Shown here in pieces: positions 39,298-48,222 of a DNA stretch of 64,000 nt. Position 1 is the first letter of the stretch, and each line of letters starts with the position of its first letter. The translations under genes were made by a program, and so were the position numbers. The stretch lies in the NCBI GenBank assembly GCA_003290465.1, contig CP030759.1:186001-250000 (forward strand). The letters run 5' to 3'. Under the pieces are notes generated by a model. That model saw only the letters and a list, made by a program, of their open reading frames with translations. It was not told the origin of the DNA and made no database searches. Source of the stretch: Candidatus Sumerlaea chitinivorans (GTDB lineage Bacteria > Sumerlaeota > Sumerlaeia > Sumerlaeales > Sumerlaeaceae).

Positions 39298-41234
39298 GGT
39301 AAGATCGCGTATTGCTTAGATAGATTTTCGTAGTCGTGGACTGAACCGCCTTCTAAGCAGCACTGGATAATTTTCTGACCAACCGGATCCAACTTCGGGT
39401 CCTTGGAGTATTTTTCAAGTTCTTGGCGGAAGAACTCCCAGAGCTGTTGCGCACCCGCATCGTACGCTTCTTCCCCGACCTCCGGTTGCGTTTCCACGCT
39501 CAGGAACCAGCGGCTCACCGCGCTCCCTTCGATGTGGAGCGTGTTCAGCTGGTAACCGAGCAGTGAACACCGTGCCGCCGAAAGCTGTTCTGGTCGGAAA
39601 GGTGCCGATCCTCGTCGGGCAAGGTACTCCCTACATAGCCATTGGGGCATGAATCCTACTTTCCACGCCCCGATGTGTTGGTTGGGAATGAGCACGAATA
39701 GCGTATCCTGTGTGGAAAGGATTTGCCGCAAGAGGAGGTTTGCGAACTCAATACGTTTGCCGGTTGCGAAGGGCCAGAAGCTGCCCACGCCTTCGCTCGA
39801 GAGCGCGATTTTGGAGCCGACAATGCTCGGGTTAGCGTAACCGCGCGGCGAAGTGAGACGCCACAACCATGCGAGGGCGGGCGGCAAGATGTGAAAAAGT
39901 CCGAGTATCCCGTACGTGGGGTTGTCCTTCGTGCAGGGAGGGGTCCTGACGCCAAAACTTCGCACGTCCACGATGACGTCCCCATCCACGATCCCCGGAA
40001 CAAGCTTGCGGGGCAAGATCACTCGTGGATTTGGACAGCGTACGCCCGGAGCGTCTTCCTCGTGTTCCCAGATGAGAGCGGTGCTGTGAGGGACCGCATC
40101 AATGCTAAGGAACACAAGTGGTTCGGGGGGATGGATTGTCAGTTCTTCGAGGTGGGGATCCGTGCCATACTTTTGGATGTGGTTAATTCGCACGAACCAC
40201 GCTTGTTCTGCATCGCAGAGTTTCAGTTTTCGGACACCTTTTGGCAGTGTCCGATGGCACAGAGCCATGTCATCGGTCACGGGTTGGAGCTCGCAGCCAC
40301 GTGGAAGGGTGAGGAAGCGTTTTTCACCTGTGAGGATGTTTTGCCCCAACAGCAGGCGTCCATCGCTTTCGCGGTGCGGATACTGGAGCATCTCGGATTT
40401 CCCGCCACCGCTGGCGCCTTCGTGCATGAAGACGATGTGATTGTCGTAGGGCGTGACTACGCGCACGGTTGAACAGTGAGCGGTCACCCAGCCTTCCATC
40501 TCACCTTGTTGAAGCAGCATGCCGTAAACGCCCTTCTTCGCACTCGGCCCCGGGTAGAGGTTATAGCTAAAGAGCTCGTGACGTTGGGGCAGCCGATTAT
40601 GGACGACGATCTGCTTGCCGTTGAAATGAGTGTGCCGGTAGGGTGGGGCCACAAAGATAAACGCCCGGGGACGGAAGTCCTTAGGCAAGGACTCAATTGG
40701 GAGAATCCCCTGAATCATTGCGAGGGATAGCGCAAAGAAACCCGCATTTGCAGGGCAGATGGCAATCGCATCAAAGCTTTTCGGTGCTTTTCCCGACCGA
40801 AACGCGAAGACAGCTAAACGTTGCCGACTTAGCCACGCAAAAGTATCCTCACGCAGTTCTGTGAACGGATAGCCAAAACGATCGATGAACCGCTGCTGAT
40901 CCGTGGGGCCGTCGTCGCCAATCACCATGCAATCACTGTCGCGGCGCCGCATGTAGGGTTCCAAATATCGCACTGAGATTCCGTTGCGAACGCGGCAGAC
41001 ACGTGCTTCGGCCACAAGCCCACGTCCCGGAACCTCGTAGGCGACTTCATGCCAGCCGTCTTTTTCATCGCACACAGCAAGTGCGAGTAATTCGCTCACA
41101 GCGCTTGCGTAAATGACTTCGGGAGCAGTTTGGAGAATGTTGCATACATCAGAAGGAAGGGTTTTGCACAATTTTGTTGCGCGTTTCTGGGAGGAATTTG
41201 AAACTACTTTTGATTCTTCTGTCGTCCCCTGCAT
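39294..41234 (-). CDS. DUF4914-like protein with PEPCK/HPr-kinase-type P-loop
   Basis: 646 residues, cytoplasmic. I recall this family as DUF4914, of unknown function. A P-loop GASGGGKSEM (273-282) matches the GxSGxGKSE form of HPr kinase and PEP carboxykinase. Upstream QGEMEG (243-248) and AHCS (252-255) correspond to GEMKK and MHCS of ATP-dependent PEPCK, and RGCELQPVTDD (312-322) resembles the Asp-Asp kinase-2 strand. The P-loop-to-DD spacing (about 40 residues) is longer than in PEPCK or HPr kinase. I infer a nucleotide-using kinase or carboxykinase fold. First gene of a two-gene operon with the OFA transporter; divergent from a LysR gene. Confidence 0.75.
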   Translation of the reverse strand: MQGTTEESKVVSNSSQKRATKLCKTLPSDVCNILQTAPEVIYASAVSELLALAVCDEKDGWHEVAYEVPGRGLVAEARVCRVRNGISVRYLEPYMRRRDSDCMVIGDDGPTDQQRFIDRFGYPFTELREDTFAWLSRQRLAVFAFRSGKAPKSFDAIAICPANAGFFALSLAMIQGILPIESLPKDFRPRAFIFVAPPYRHTHFNGKQIVVHNRLPQRHELFSYNLYPGPSAKKGVYGMLLQQGEMEGWVTAHCSTVRVVTPYDNHIVFMHEGASGGGKSEMLQYPHRESDGRLLLGQNILTGEKRFLTLPRGCELQPVTDDMALCHRTLPKGVRKLKLCDAEQAWFVRINHIQKYGTDPHLEELTIHPPEPLVFLSIDAVPHSTALIWEHEEDAPGVRCPNPRVILPRKLVPGIVDGDVIVDVRSFGVRTPPCTKDNPTYGILGLFHILPPALAWLWRLTSPRGYANPSIVGSKIALSSEGVGSFWPFATGKRIEFANLLLRQILSTQDTLFVLIPNQHIGAWKVGFMPQWLCREYLARRGSAPFRPEQLSAARCSLLGYQLNTLHIEGSAVSRWFLSVETQPEVGEEAYDAGAQQLWEFFRQELEKYSKDPKLDPVGQKIIQCCLEGGSVHDYENLSKQYAILP

Positions 41235-41254
41235 CTCACTCTCGCTTTATGGAT

Positions 41255-41281
41255 TAACGAAATCCTAGTGCTCTTTCGTTA
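41255..41281. promoter_or_regulatory. candidate LysR operator
   Basis: TAACGAAA (41255-41262) and TTTCGTTA (41274-41281) form a perfect 8-bp inverted repeat with an 11-bp spacer, and contain the T-N11-A core expected of LysR-type boxes. It lies 21-47 bp before the kinase-like gene and 84 bp before the divergent LysR gene. A TTATAA (41279-41284), usable as a leftward -10, overlaps its edge, so binding could repress the operon or be moved by inducer. Confidence 0.55.
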
Positions 41282-41364
41282 TAAGCTCGCAACCTTGCTT
41301 TATTACCACAACGCCAATAAATAGATTGAATAGAAAATTTTGAGAATTTACATAGTCAAAACCT

Positions 41365-42297
41365 ATGGACACTTCGAGGCTTCTAAATTACTCGCATCTC
41401 TATTACTTTTGGGTCATTGCTCGCGAAGGAGGCATTTCTGCCGCTGCGCGCCGACTCCGATTGCGCCAGCCCACACTTTCTGCTCAATTGCGCCAGCTCG
41501 AAAAATCTCTTGGGGTGCCTCTGTTTCACCGAGTGGGGCGTCGTTTAGTACTCACCGAAGCGGGTCAAGTTGCATTTCGATATGCTGAAGAAATTTTTCA
41601 CATGGGAAGCGAATTGCTGGATGCCCTAACCGGGCCCCACCAACTCCTGCACCGTTTGCACCTAGGGATCGCTGATAGCGTCCCAAGGCTGTTAGTGGCC
41701 AACTTACTGAGGGGAACCGTTCAACGCGTGCCCAATCTGTTACCCGTTTGTGCTATCGGGAAGCACACTGAATTGCTCAGGCGGCTAATGAGTGGGACGT
41801 TGGATCTCGTGCTAACCGAACAGCCTCCCAAATCACCGTCCGTTGGGCGCAGTTATTATCATCTTTTAGGTGAGTTTCCGTTAGCCGTCTACGCCGCACG
41901 GAGTCTCGCAAGGCGACTCCGTGCCCGATTTCCTCAATCACTTGAACGAACACCTTTCCTACTACCAGCGAGTGACTCTGCGCTCCGTGCGTGCATCGAA
42001 CGATGGTTTGCCGAACGGAATCTTACGGTGCATGTGGCAGGAGAGTTTGAGGAAAGCTCCCTGTTGAAAGTTTATGCAGAAAGCCGCACGGGGGTGTTTG
42101 TTATGCCTATTGTAGAACATGAAGAGCTGATCAAACGCTACTCCGTCAGTCAGGTAGGAGTCTTGGTCGGCAGCCAAATTGCATACTACGCGGTAACACT
42201 CGAGCGTCGCCTGAAAAACCAAGCCATCATTGCGCTCATAGAATGTGCGAAAAGCCTCTCGCGCTCACTTCCCCATTTACAGCTCTGTGGGGTGTGA
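41365..42297 (+). CDS. LysR-family regulator, NhaR-like
   Basis: 310 residues. The N-terminal HTH LNYSHLYYFWVIAREGGISAAARRLRLRQPTLSAQLRQLE has the LYYFW pattern of the NhaR branch. A LysR substrate-binding domain follows (LHLGIADSVPRLLVANLL, LPASDSALRACIERWF, VFVMPIVEHEELI). It is transcribed away from the kinase-transporter operon across an AT-rich 130-bp region with a LysR-type operator, so it most likely controls that operon and itself. Confidence 0.9.
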   Translation: MDTSRLLNYSHLYYFWVIAREGGISAAARRLRLRQPTLSAQLRQLEKSLGVPLFHRVGRRLVLTEAGQVAFRYAEEIFHMGSELLDALTGPHQLLHRLHLGIADSVPRLLVANLLRGTVQRVPNLLPVCAIGKHTELLRRLMSGTLDLVLTEQPPKSPSVGRSYYHLLGEFPLAVYAARSLARRLRARFPQSLERTPFLLPASDSALRACIERWFAERNLTVHVAGEFEESSLLKVYAESRTGVFVMPIVEHEELIKRYSVSQVGVLVGSQIAYYAVTLERRLKNQAIIALIECAKSLSRSLPHLQLCGV

Positions 42298-42316
42298 GGT
42301 GGGCACATGTTCGTAA

Positions 42317-42610
42317 CTACTCTGCCGGTTGCGGAAGTGATTTCACCATTTCGCGGAATAACTTGCCGGGCTTAAAAACCACCACTGTTTTGGCCGGCAC
42401 CTCGATCTGCTGTTTGCTCTTAGGATTCCGACCAAGCCGCGCCCGTTTAAACTTCGGTTGGAAGGTGCCGAATCCAACCAGCGAGACCTTCTCGCCTTTT
42501 TTGAGCGCTTCCTTGACCGTTTCCAAGAAAAGCTCGACAGCTTGCATCGCTTGGCGCTGGCTCATGCCCGTCCGTTGCCGGAGCTGATTCGCAATTTCCT
42601 GCTTAGTCAT
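42317..42610 (-). CDS. HU/IHF-family DNA-binding protein
   Basis: 97 residues from MTKQEIANQL. The HU signature VSLVGFGTFQPKFKRARLGRNPKSKQQIEVPA includes the beta-arm that bends DNA, with Pro at its tip. FKPGKLFREMV ends the core. A nucleoid protein, homodimer or heterodimer. Convergent with the LysR gene, 19 bp apart. Confidence 0.95.
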   Translation of the reverse strand: MTKQEIANQLRQRTGMSQRQAMQAVELFLETVKEALKKGEKVSLVGFGTFQPKFKRARLGRNPKSKQQIEVPAKTVVVFKPGKLFREMVKSLPQPAE

Positions 42611-42728
42611 TTGCCTCATTCCGCCTTCGAAAGATAGTAGTTCTTCATTCTTTAAGCTTTGCCCAATGTCTTGGGTGTGTCAACCCGAATCCCTCTCACT
42701 GAGAGGCTATGCAGCGCTTACGTGAAAT

Positions 42729-43037
42729 TTAGGCCTGAGGAGATTTGCCGAGAATGCGTTGTACGCTCTCGACTTTTCCCCGCAAACGTCCGGTGCGTCC
42801 CACCGCATCGTCAATTTTGATTGTCGTCGAGACGCGAGGAAATCTCTCGCGCATCAGCATGTGGCATTGGCGAATGACTCCCATGACCTCGTCCCATTCG
42901 CCTTCAACGATCGTGCCCATCGCGTGCAGCTCGTAGGGGAGTCCACTTGCTTCGACGATTTTAATCATCTCGGCCACGATTTCGGAGAGGTGTTCAGGTG
43001 CATCCCTCAGTGGTGCGATTGAGAATTCTGCCAACAT
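42729..43037 (-). CDS. MTH1187/YkoF-like thiamine-binding family protein
   Basis: 102 residues from MLAEFSIAPL. The ferredoxin-like DUF77/Thiamine_BP pattern is clear: SIAPLRDAPEHLSEIVAEMIKIVEASGLPYELHAMGTIVEGEWDEVMGVI. Members bind a thiamine-pyrimidine-like ligand. A much longer upstream open frame (to 43424) has no family sequence, so I rejected it. Confidence 0.85.
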   Translation of the reverse strand: MLAEFSIAPLRDAPEHLSEIVAEMIKIVEASGLPYELHAMGTIVEGEWDEVMGVIRQCHMLMRERFPRVSTTIKIDDAVGRTGRLRGKVESVQRILGKSPQA

Positions 43038-43173
43038 CGGTTCTGCCCTCCGCTGCAGAAGCATTCTGCCATGAAGCATACCAAGACGAGAGGCTTCACA
43101 ATCGGTATTCGACCAAACGGCCGAAACACGGTTGGGCAGGAGAGGTTCTGTGCAACTTTGCCAATTCTGCTTT

Positions 43174-44328
43174 TTAGGGTCGCGCCGAACGAGGGCCGTT
43201 TGGTGCTTTCCGACGGAGGAGGGTTCGGTAAACTTCGGAAGTGCGGCTGACCATTGCCTCAATACTGAAGAGCTCTCGTGCGCGTTGTGCCGCTGCGGAG
43301 GCGAGACGGGATGCAAGATCGCGATCGCGGGCCAACCTTTCGACGGCGTCGGCAAGTGCTGACGGATTCGCAGGTGGAATAAGCAGGGCTTCCTGTTGAT
43401 CACGCACAAGCTCGGGAATGCCACCTACGGCCGTCGCAATAATGGGCAACTCAGCATGCATTGCCTCGACAATCGCTGCAGGGAGGCCTTCCCAATGGCT
43501 CGGTAACATAAAGATGTCAAGTGTGGCTAAGAGTGAGGGCGTGTCGGCAACGTAGCCGAGAAAGCGAATCGCGTGAGCGACCCCTCGCTCGCGTGCGTAT
43601 TGTTCGACTGCTCCGTGACTGTCGTCGCGTCCAGCAAACAGAAAAACGGTTTTGGGGAATTCCGCAAGGATAGCCGGCAAAGCCGCGATCACATCGCGGT
43701 GCCCTTTCATTTCGCGAAGGTTAGCGAGGATACCAACGACAGGATAGGAGTCGGGCCCAACACCATAGCGTTTTCGGAGTTCGTCTCTTTTTTCGCGTGG
43801 GATCGGGCGCTCCGGTACACCACTGTAAATGACGTGAATTTTCTCTGGAGAGAATCCCTCACGCTGCACAGTCGCCTGCTTACCGGCCTCACTGTTGGAG
43901 ATAAACAAATCCACGCACGGCGCAGTGAGGCGATCCAGCCAAACATGCCATAGGCGCCGCCACGGATCAATCGACCGGATGCTGGAGATGACTGCCTGAG
44001 CACCGCCCAGGCGCGCGGCGATTCTCCCGACCGTATCTGCACGAAGGCCGTAGGTCTGCACCAAATCAATTTGTTCGGAGCGAATGAATCGGCTCAGGCG
44101 TGCGATGCCAAGCGGGTCTACGGCGCATCGCAAGCTAAAGTGCTGAGTAGGAATTCCCAGCGCTGAGGCGCGGCGGAGCAGTTCACCGCTTCCGATGAGC
44201 GCCCCCACATACGGCTGAAATTCGCGGCGATCCAAATGCTCGACCAAAAATAGGATCATCCGTTCCGTGCCCCCCATGTCGGACGTTGAGGCGAGCTGCA
44301 GGATCCGCCACGGCCTCTGATCACCCAT
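43174..44328 (-). CDS. GT4-family glycosyltransferase
   Basis: 384 residues, GT-B fold. The N-terminal ASTSDMGGTERMILFLVEHLD, the hinge VVGILANLREMKGHRDVIAAL and the donor-binding LPSHWEGLPAAIVEAMHAELPIIATAVGGIPELV (E-x7-E) are typical. A retaining transferase for envelope polysaccharide, using a nucleotide sugar at the cytoplasmic membrane face. Encoded 26 bp downstream of proS on the same strand. Confidence 0.9.
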   Translation of the reverse strand: MGDQRPWRILQLASTSDMGGTERMILFLVEHLDRREFQPYVGALIGSGELLRRASALGIPTQHFSLRCAVDPLGIARLSRFIRSEQIDLVQTYGLRADTVGRIAARLGGAQAVISSIRSIDPWRRLWHVWLDRLTAPCVDLFISNSEAGKQATVQREGFSPEKIHVIYSGVPERPIPREKRDELRKRYGVGPDSYPVVGILANLREMKGHRDVIAALPAILAEFPKTVFLFAGRDDSHGAVEQYARERGVAHAIRFLGYVADTPSLLATLDIFMLPSHWEGLPAAIVEAMHAELPIIATAVGGIPELVRDQQEALLIPPANPSALADAVERLARDRDLASRLASAAAQRARELFSIEAMVSRTSEVYRTLLRRKAPNGPRSARP

Positions 44329-44354
44329 CTGGCTCGGCCCTCATGCCTGCGACG

Positions 44355-45821
44355 TCAATATGCGCGAGCAAAATAGACATGGAACTTTGCTGGTTGACCA
44401 CACCGGATACAGGATCCCTCGGTCGCGGGTTCGACTTCGTTGCGCTCGTTCAATGGCAGGCACCGGATGGTTGCTTTGGTCTCTTCTTTGATTTTTAGTT
44501 CGCATTCTCCCTCGCCACACCATGGCGCAAAGATGAAACCGCGTTTTTCCTCAATGGTGTTTTGGAATTCTTCGTATGAGGCCACGCGGCGGGTGTTTTC
44601 ATCCCGGAATGCGCGGGCGCGTGCCAAGAGATCCTTCTGAAGCGTGTCGAGCAGTTGTACCACGGTCTCTTCAAGCTGGTCGAGCGGACAGAAAATCTTT
44701 TGCCGATTATCGCGGTGAACAAGCACGCATTGGTTCTTCTGAATGTCCTTGGGTCCCAGCTCCAACCGCAGCGGCACGCCGCGGAGCTCGTACTCATTGA
44801 ACTTCCACCCGGGGGTGTAGTTATCGCGGGCGTCGAGTTTGACCCGTACCTTGTCGCGCAATCGGGCGGCAATTTCCTCTGCCTTCTGCACTACGGTGTC
44901 ACGTGTGGCTGCCTGAAAGATCGGAACGATCACGACCTGAATCGGGGCAATGCGGGGGGGAAGGATCAACCCGTGCTCATCACCGTGGGTCATAATAACG
45001 CCGCCCACCAAACGGGTGCTTACCCCCCACGAGGTTTGCCACACGTACTTGCGTTGGTGGTCCTCGTCCTCAAACATGATCTCGAACATCTTCGAGAAGT
45101 GCTGGCCGAGGTTATGGGAGGTGCCAGCTTGGAGCGCCTTGCCGTCTCCCATAAGAGCCTCGATCGTGTAGGTATAGAGGGCGCCGGGGAATTTCTCGTT
45201 TTCCGTTTTCTGCCCAGCGATCACGGGCATCGCCAGCTCGGTTTCCGCAAATTCTTGGTAAACGCGAAGCATCTTGAGCGTTTCTTCCTGCGCCTCTTCC
45301 ATCGTGCGATGGCACGTGTGCCCCTCTTGCCACAAGAACTCAGTGGTTCTGAGGAAGAGGCGAGTGACCTTCTCCCAGCGGACAACGTTGGCCCACTGAT
45401 TGATAAGGATGGGCAGGTCGCGGTAACTTTGTACCCATTTTGCGTAAATCGAGCAGATAATTGCCTCGGAGGTTGGTCGGATCGCCAAGCGCTCCTCCAA
45501 CGGTTCATTGCCGCCGTGGGTTACCCACGCAACCTCGGGCGCGAAACCTTCCACGTGAGCGGCCTCCTTCTTCAGGAGCGATTCAGGAACGAAGAGAGGA
45601 AAGTACGCATTCTCGTGACCAGTGGCTTTGATGCGTCGGTCGAGTGCATCGCGGATGTTCTCCCAAAGGGCGAACCCGTAGGGTTTGATTACCATGCACC
45701 CTTTGATCGTTGTATAGTCAGCCAGTTCCGCTTTTCGGACGACGTCCACATACCACTGGGAAAAATCAACGCTCTTAGGCGTGATTTCGCGCACGAATTG
45801 TTTGTCCTGTTGCTCGCTCAA
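44355..45821 (-). CDS. proS: prolyl-tRNA synthetase, archaeal/eukaryotic type
   Basis: 488 residues. Class II aaRS motifs: YFPLFVPESLL with HVEGFAPEVAWVTHGG, RPTSEAIICSIYAKWVQSYRDLPILINQWANVVRWE (motif 2) and GGVIMTHGDEHGLILPPRIAP (motif 3). The C-terminal extension ends FARAY and carries a zinc site (Cys in CELKI, CLPL, CIRCG), which marks the archaeal/eukaryotic-like ProRS of about 480 residues and separates it from the bacterial INS-domain type. It charges tRNA-Pro. Confidence 0.95.
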   Translation of the reverse strand: MSEQQDKQFVREITPKSVDFSQWYVDVVRKAELADYTTIKGCMVIKPYGFALWENIRDALDRRIKATGHENAYFPLFVPESLLKKEAAHVEGFAPEVAWVTHGGNEPLEERLAIRPTSEAIICSIYAKWVQSYRDLPILINQWANVVRWEKVTRLFLRTTEFLWQEGHTCHRTMEEAQEETLKMLRVYQEFAETELAMPVIAGQKTENEKFPGALYTYTIEALMGDGKALQAGTSHNLGQHFSKMFEIMFEDEDHQRKYVWQTSWGVSTRLVGGVIMTHGDEHGLILPPRIAPIQVVIVPIFQAATRDTVVQKAEEIAARLRDKVRVKLDARDNYTPGWKFNEYELRGVPLRLELGPKDIQKNQCVLVHRDNRQKIFCPLDQLEETVVQLLDTLQKDLLARARAFRDENTRRVASYEEFQNTIEEKRGFIFAPWCGEGECELKIKEETKATIRCLPLNERNEVEPATEGSCIRCGQPAKFHVYFARAY

Positions 45822-46104
45822 GGTCCTTCACTCCAAAATTGAAGATTTGCGTCTTTGATCCAACGCCACTTTCTGTGGATTTAACCCAGTTGGCACACTA
45901 AGAGTGTGTCCACCTGAGATGTGAAACAAGAACTTGTTCTCGCGCGGGAGAACGCAAGTCAAATCCCCAACGCTCAAAATCGCGGATGCAACCTTGAGAT
46001 TTGTGTTGCAGACACTGGGCGCCTCGTTCAGTGTCTGTCGAGAGTCAAGCGTGTGGGCCGGTTGGGTTCACATTTTATTTTGTCTTCGAAGGTATTGACG
46101 ACCC

Positions 46105-47427
46105 ATGAACAGATTTGTCTGGTTGAAGAAATGGGGCTTCCTATTCGCCGCGGTGTTATTACTTACCGGATGCGTAATCCTCGGCGACAAGGTGGACCAA
46201 TTCCGATGGCATTTCACAACAGTTCCATTCTTCGTCTTTGACAATGCACCCAAGTACAAGCAGCCCCCGCAACCCCGCGTAATGCACAAGCCCGTAAATG
46301 TAACGCTTGCCCTTTCTGGCGGTGGAAGCCGGGCGGCCGTGTTTGCTGCGGGTGTGATGGAGCAACTGGCGTACCTGCCACGCCCAGAGAGTCGGAGTAT
46401 TCTCGAGCAGACTCAGGTGATCTCAGGAGTCTCGGCGGGAAGTTTGGCGGCGACTTATTACGCGCTCTACAAGCCGGAGCGTTTCCGGACTGTAGAGGAA
46501 AAGCAGGCGTTCTTCCAACAGTTCAAGTCTCACATGGCCACCGACTTTTTCATGCGGAGCTGGTTTCATTATCTGAGTCACCCGTGGGAAGCGGTGCTCA
46601 AGCATTACACCCGCTACCGCTTCTCGCAAACGCTTGCCAATACCTTTGACCAGCTAATCTTCCTTGGTGCCACGTTTGGTGACTTATCCAAGCGCGAGGC
46701 GAGTGGGGCCGCACCGCTAACGATCGTCAATGCTGTGGATCTCGATACGGGTTGCCGCTTCCTGATGACGAATCTCAATGTTTCCAAATCGCTGAAAGTA
46801 AATCCATCCGCTTTTCAGGGCGACCCGCTCCTGAGCAGCCTTGCGAAGGCGGCAGCATCCCCAGCCTACTGCGCGACGGGTTTCGACGCGATCGATTCGG
46901 ATATCCTGTCTTTCCGACTTGCGAGCGCGGTGGCAGCTTCCAGTGCTTTTCCAGTGTTGCCCGGCCCTCTTGCCATTCGCAACTACGCCACTGGGGGGTA
47001 CGTCCATCTTGCCGATGGGGGAATCGTGGATAATACGGGAGTGGATAGTATCATCCAACTTTATCTGAGCCAGACGAGAGGCGACACCTCCCGCCGTTTG
47101 GTGGTGATCAGTTTGGATGCCGCCCTACCCGTTGCCCCCATCCACGACAAGGATCCGAACGGATTCGTAAGTGGGATGAAGTACGGCGAACATGCCTTTG
47201 CCACAGCGGCGGCCAAGGGACAAACGCTTGCCTCGATTCTGTACAATCAGGCAGACTCCATTCGTATCATTCGCCTGTCGCTGTGGGAATCGCCGCGGAC
47301 GCAGAAGTTGGATAAGACGACCAACTATTACATCTCTGAGTCCGACTGGCTCACGGTGCTCTGTGCGGCGCAGGAAGTGGTGCAAGCCCACCGCGAGGAA
47401 ATCCTTCAAGCAGTGTATGGCCGGTAA
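46105..47427 (+). CDS. patatin-like phospholipase lipoprotein
   Basis: 440 residues. Lipoprotein signal with lipobox LTGC (Cys23). The patatin catalytic dyad is intact: oxyanion loop SGGGSRAA (71-78), Ser110 in GVSAG and Asp in ADGGIVDNTG. A likely lipid acyl hydrolase anchored in the cell envelope. The 283 bp before it hold an inverted repeat CACACT-AAG-AGTGTG (45894-45908) and no gene. Confidence 0.9.
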   Translation: MNRFVWLKKWGFLFAAVLLLTGCVILGDKVDQFRWHFTTVPFFVFDNAPKYKQPPQPRVMHKPVNVTLALSGGGSRAAVFAAGVMEQLAYLPRPESRSILEQTQVISGVSAGSLAATYYALYKPERFRTVEEKQAFFQQFKSHMATDFFMRSWFHYLSHPWEAVLKHYTRYRFSQTLANTFDQLIFLGATFGDLSKREASGAAPLTIVNAVDLDTGCRFLMTNLNVSKSLKVNPSAFQGDPLLSSLAKAAASPAYCATGFDAIDSDILSFRLASAVAASSAFPVLPGPLAIRNYATGGYVHLADGGIVDNTGVDSIIQLYLSQTRGDTSRRLVVISLDAALPVAPIHDKDPNGFVSGMKYGEHAFATAAAKGQTLASILYNQADSIRIIRLSLWESPRTQKLDKTTNYYISESDWLTVLCAAQEVVQAHREEILQAVYGR

Positions 47428-47475
47428 GATCCCCACGTGGGTAGTCCCACGACTGGAGACGGATTAGGCGAGTTC

Positions 47476-48222
47476 ATGGGAACAAAGAATAAACTCATCC
47501 TTGCTCTGCCGGCGTACAACGAAGCTGCGAACTTACCGGCACTTATCGAATCCGCCCATCGGGTGTTCACGGATAACGAGCTTACGTATGAGATTGTCGT
47601 GGTGAACGATGGTTCGACCGACGCAACTGCGCAGGTGTTGGGTGAGCTTGCCGCACAGTATCCCATTCACGTTGTCGAGCATCCTGAGAATCGCGGCTTA
47701 GGAGCGGCAATCCGAACGCTCCTCCCGGCAGCACTCGATCGGACCTTAGATCCGGACGATGCAGTTGTCTGCATGGATGCCGACAACACGCATGATCCCG
47801 CCTACGTACCCCAGATGGTCGAAAAACTGTGGCGCGACGGCTACGATATCGTCATTGCCTCACGATTTTGTAAGGGGAGCGAAGAGGTAGGGGTTCCGTT
47901 TGTGCGTCGCCTCATGAGCCGCGGAGCACGACTGCTCTTTCGACTTTTCCTCGACCTGCCGGAAGTGCGAGATTACACCTGTGGCTACCGTGCCTACCGC
48001 GCCCAACTACTCAAACAAGCTCTTGCCAAGTACGGTGATCGCCTGATCACCCGCGAGGGATTTGCCTGCACGGACGAGCTATTGGTCCATCTCAGTACAC
48101 TGACGAAGCGCGTGGGTGAGATTCCGTTTGTTCTCCGCTACGATCGTAAACAAGGGAGAAGCAAGCTGCCACTTTTTCGCACAATTCTCGAAACTCTGCG
48201 CATGCTGATTCAAAAGGATTGA
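47476..48222 (+). CDS. GT2 glycosyltransferase, dolichyl/polyprenyl-phosphate mannose synthase-like
   Basis: 248 residues from MGTKNKLIL. GT-A fold: LALPAYNEAANLPALI, VVNDGSTDATAQVL and DADNTHDP (metal-binding DxD-type), then TCGYRAYRAQLL and FVLRYDRKQGRSKL of the DPM1 type. No membrane helices, like DPM1-type enzymes that need none. It would charge a polyprenyl phosphate with a hexose for periplasmic GT-C enzymes. It overlaps the convergent TMTC-like gene by 13 bp. Confidence 0.85.
   Translation: MGTKNKLILALPAYNEAANLPALIESAHRVFTDNELTYEIVVVNDGSTDATAQVLGELAAQYPIHVVEHPENRGLGAAIRTLLPAALDRTLDPDDAVVCMDADNTHDPAYVPQMVEKLWRDGYDIVIASRFCKGSEEVGVPFVRRLMSRGARLLFRLFLDLPEVRDYTCGYRAYRAQLLKQALAKYGDRLITREGFACTDELLVHLSTLTKRVGEIPFVLRYDRKQGRSKLPLFRTILETLRMLIQKD

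Noticed and set aside
39723-40472. 249-codon open frame antisense to the DUF4914-like gene
   Set aside because: Lies fully inside the kinase-like gene, no domain or ribosome binding site.
43038-43424. N-terminal extension of the thiamine-binding-like protein
   Set aside because: The family domain starts exactly at the ATG at 43037; the upstream part has no family sequence.
44655-45842. 395-codon open frame antisense to proS
   Set aside because: Mirrors the codon pattern of proS in the opposite strand and has no recognisable domain; proS is unmistakable.
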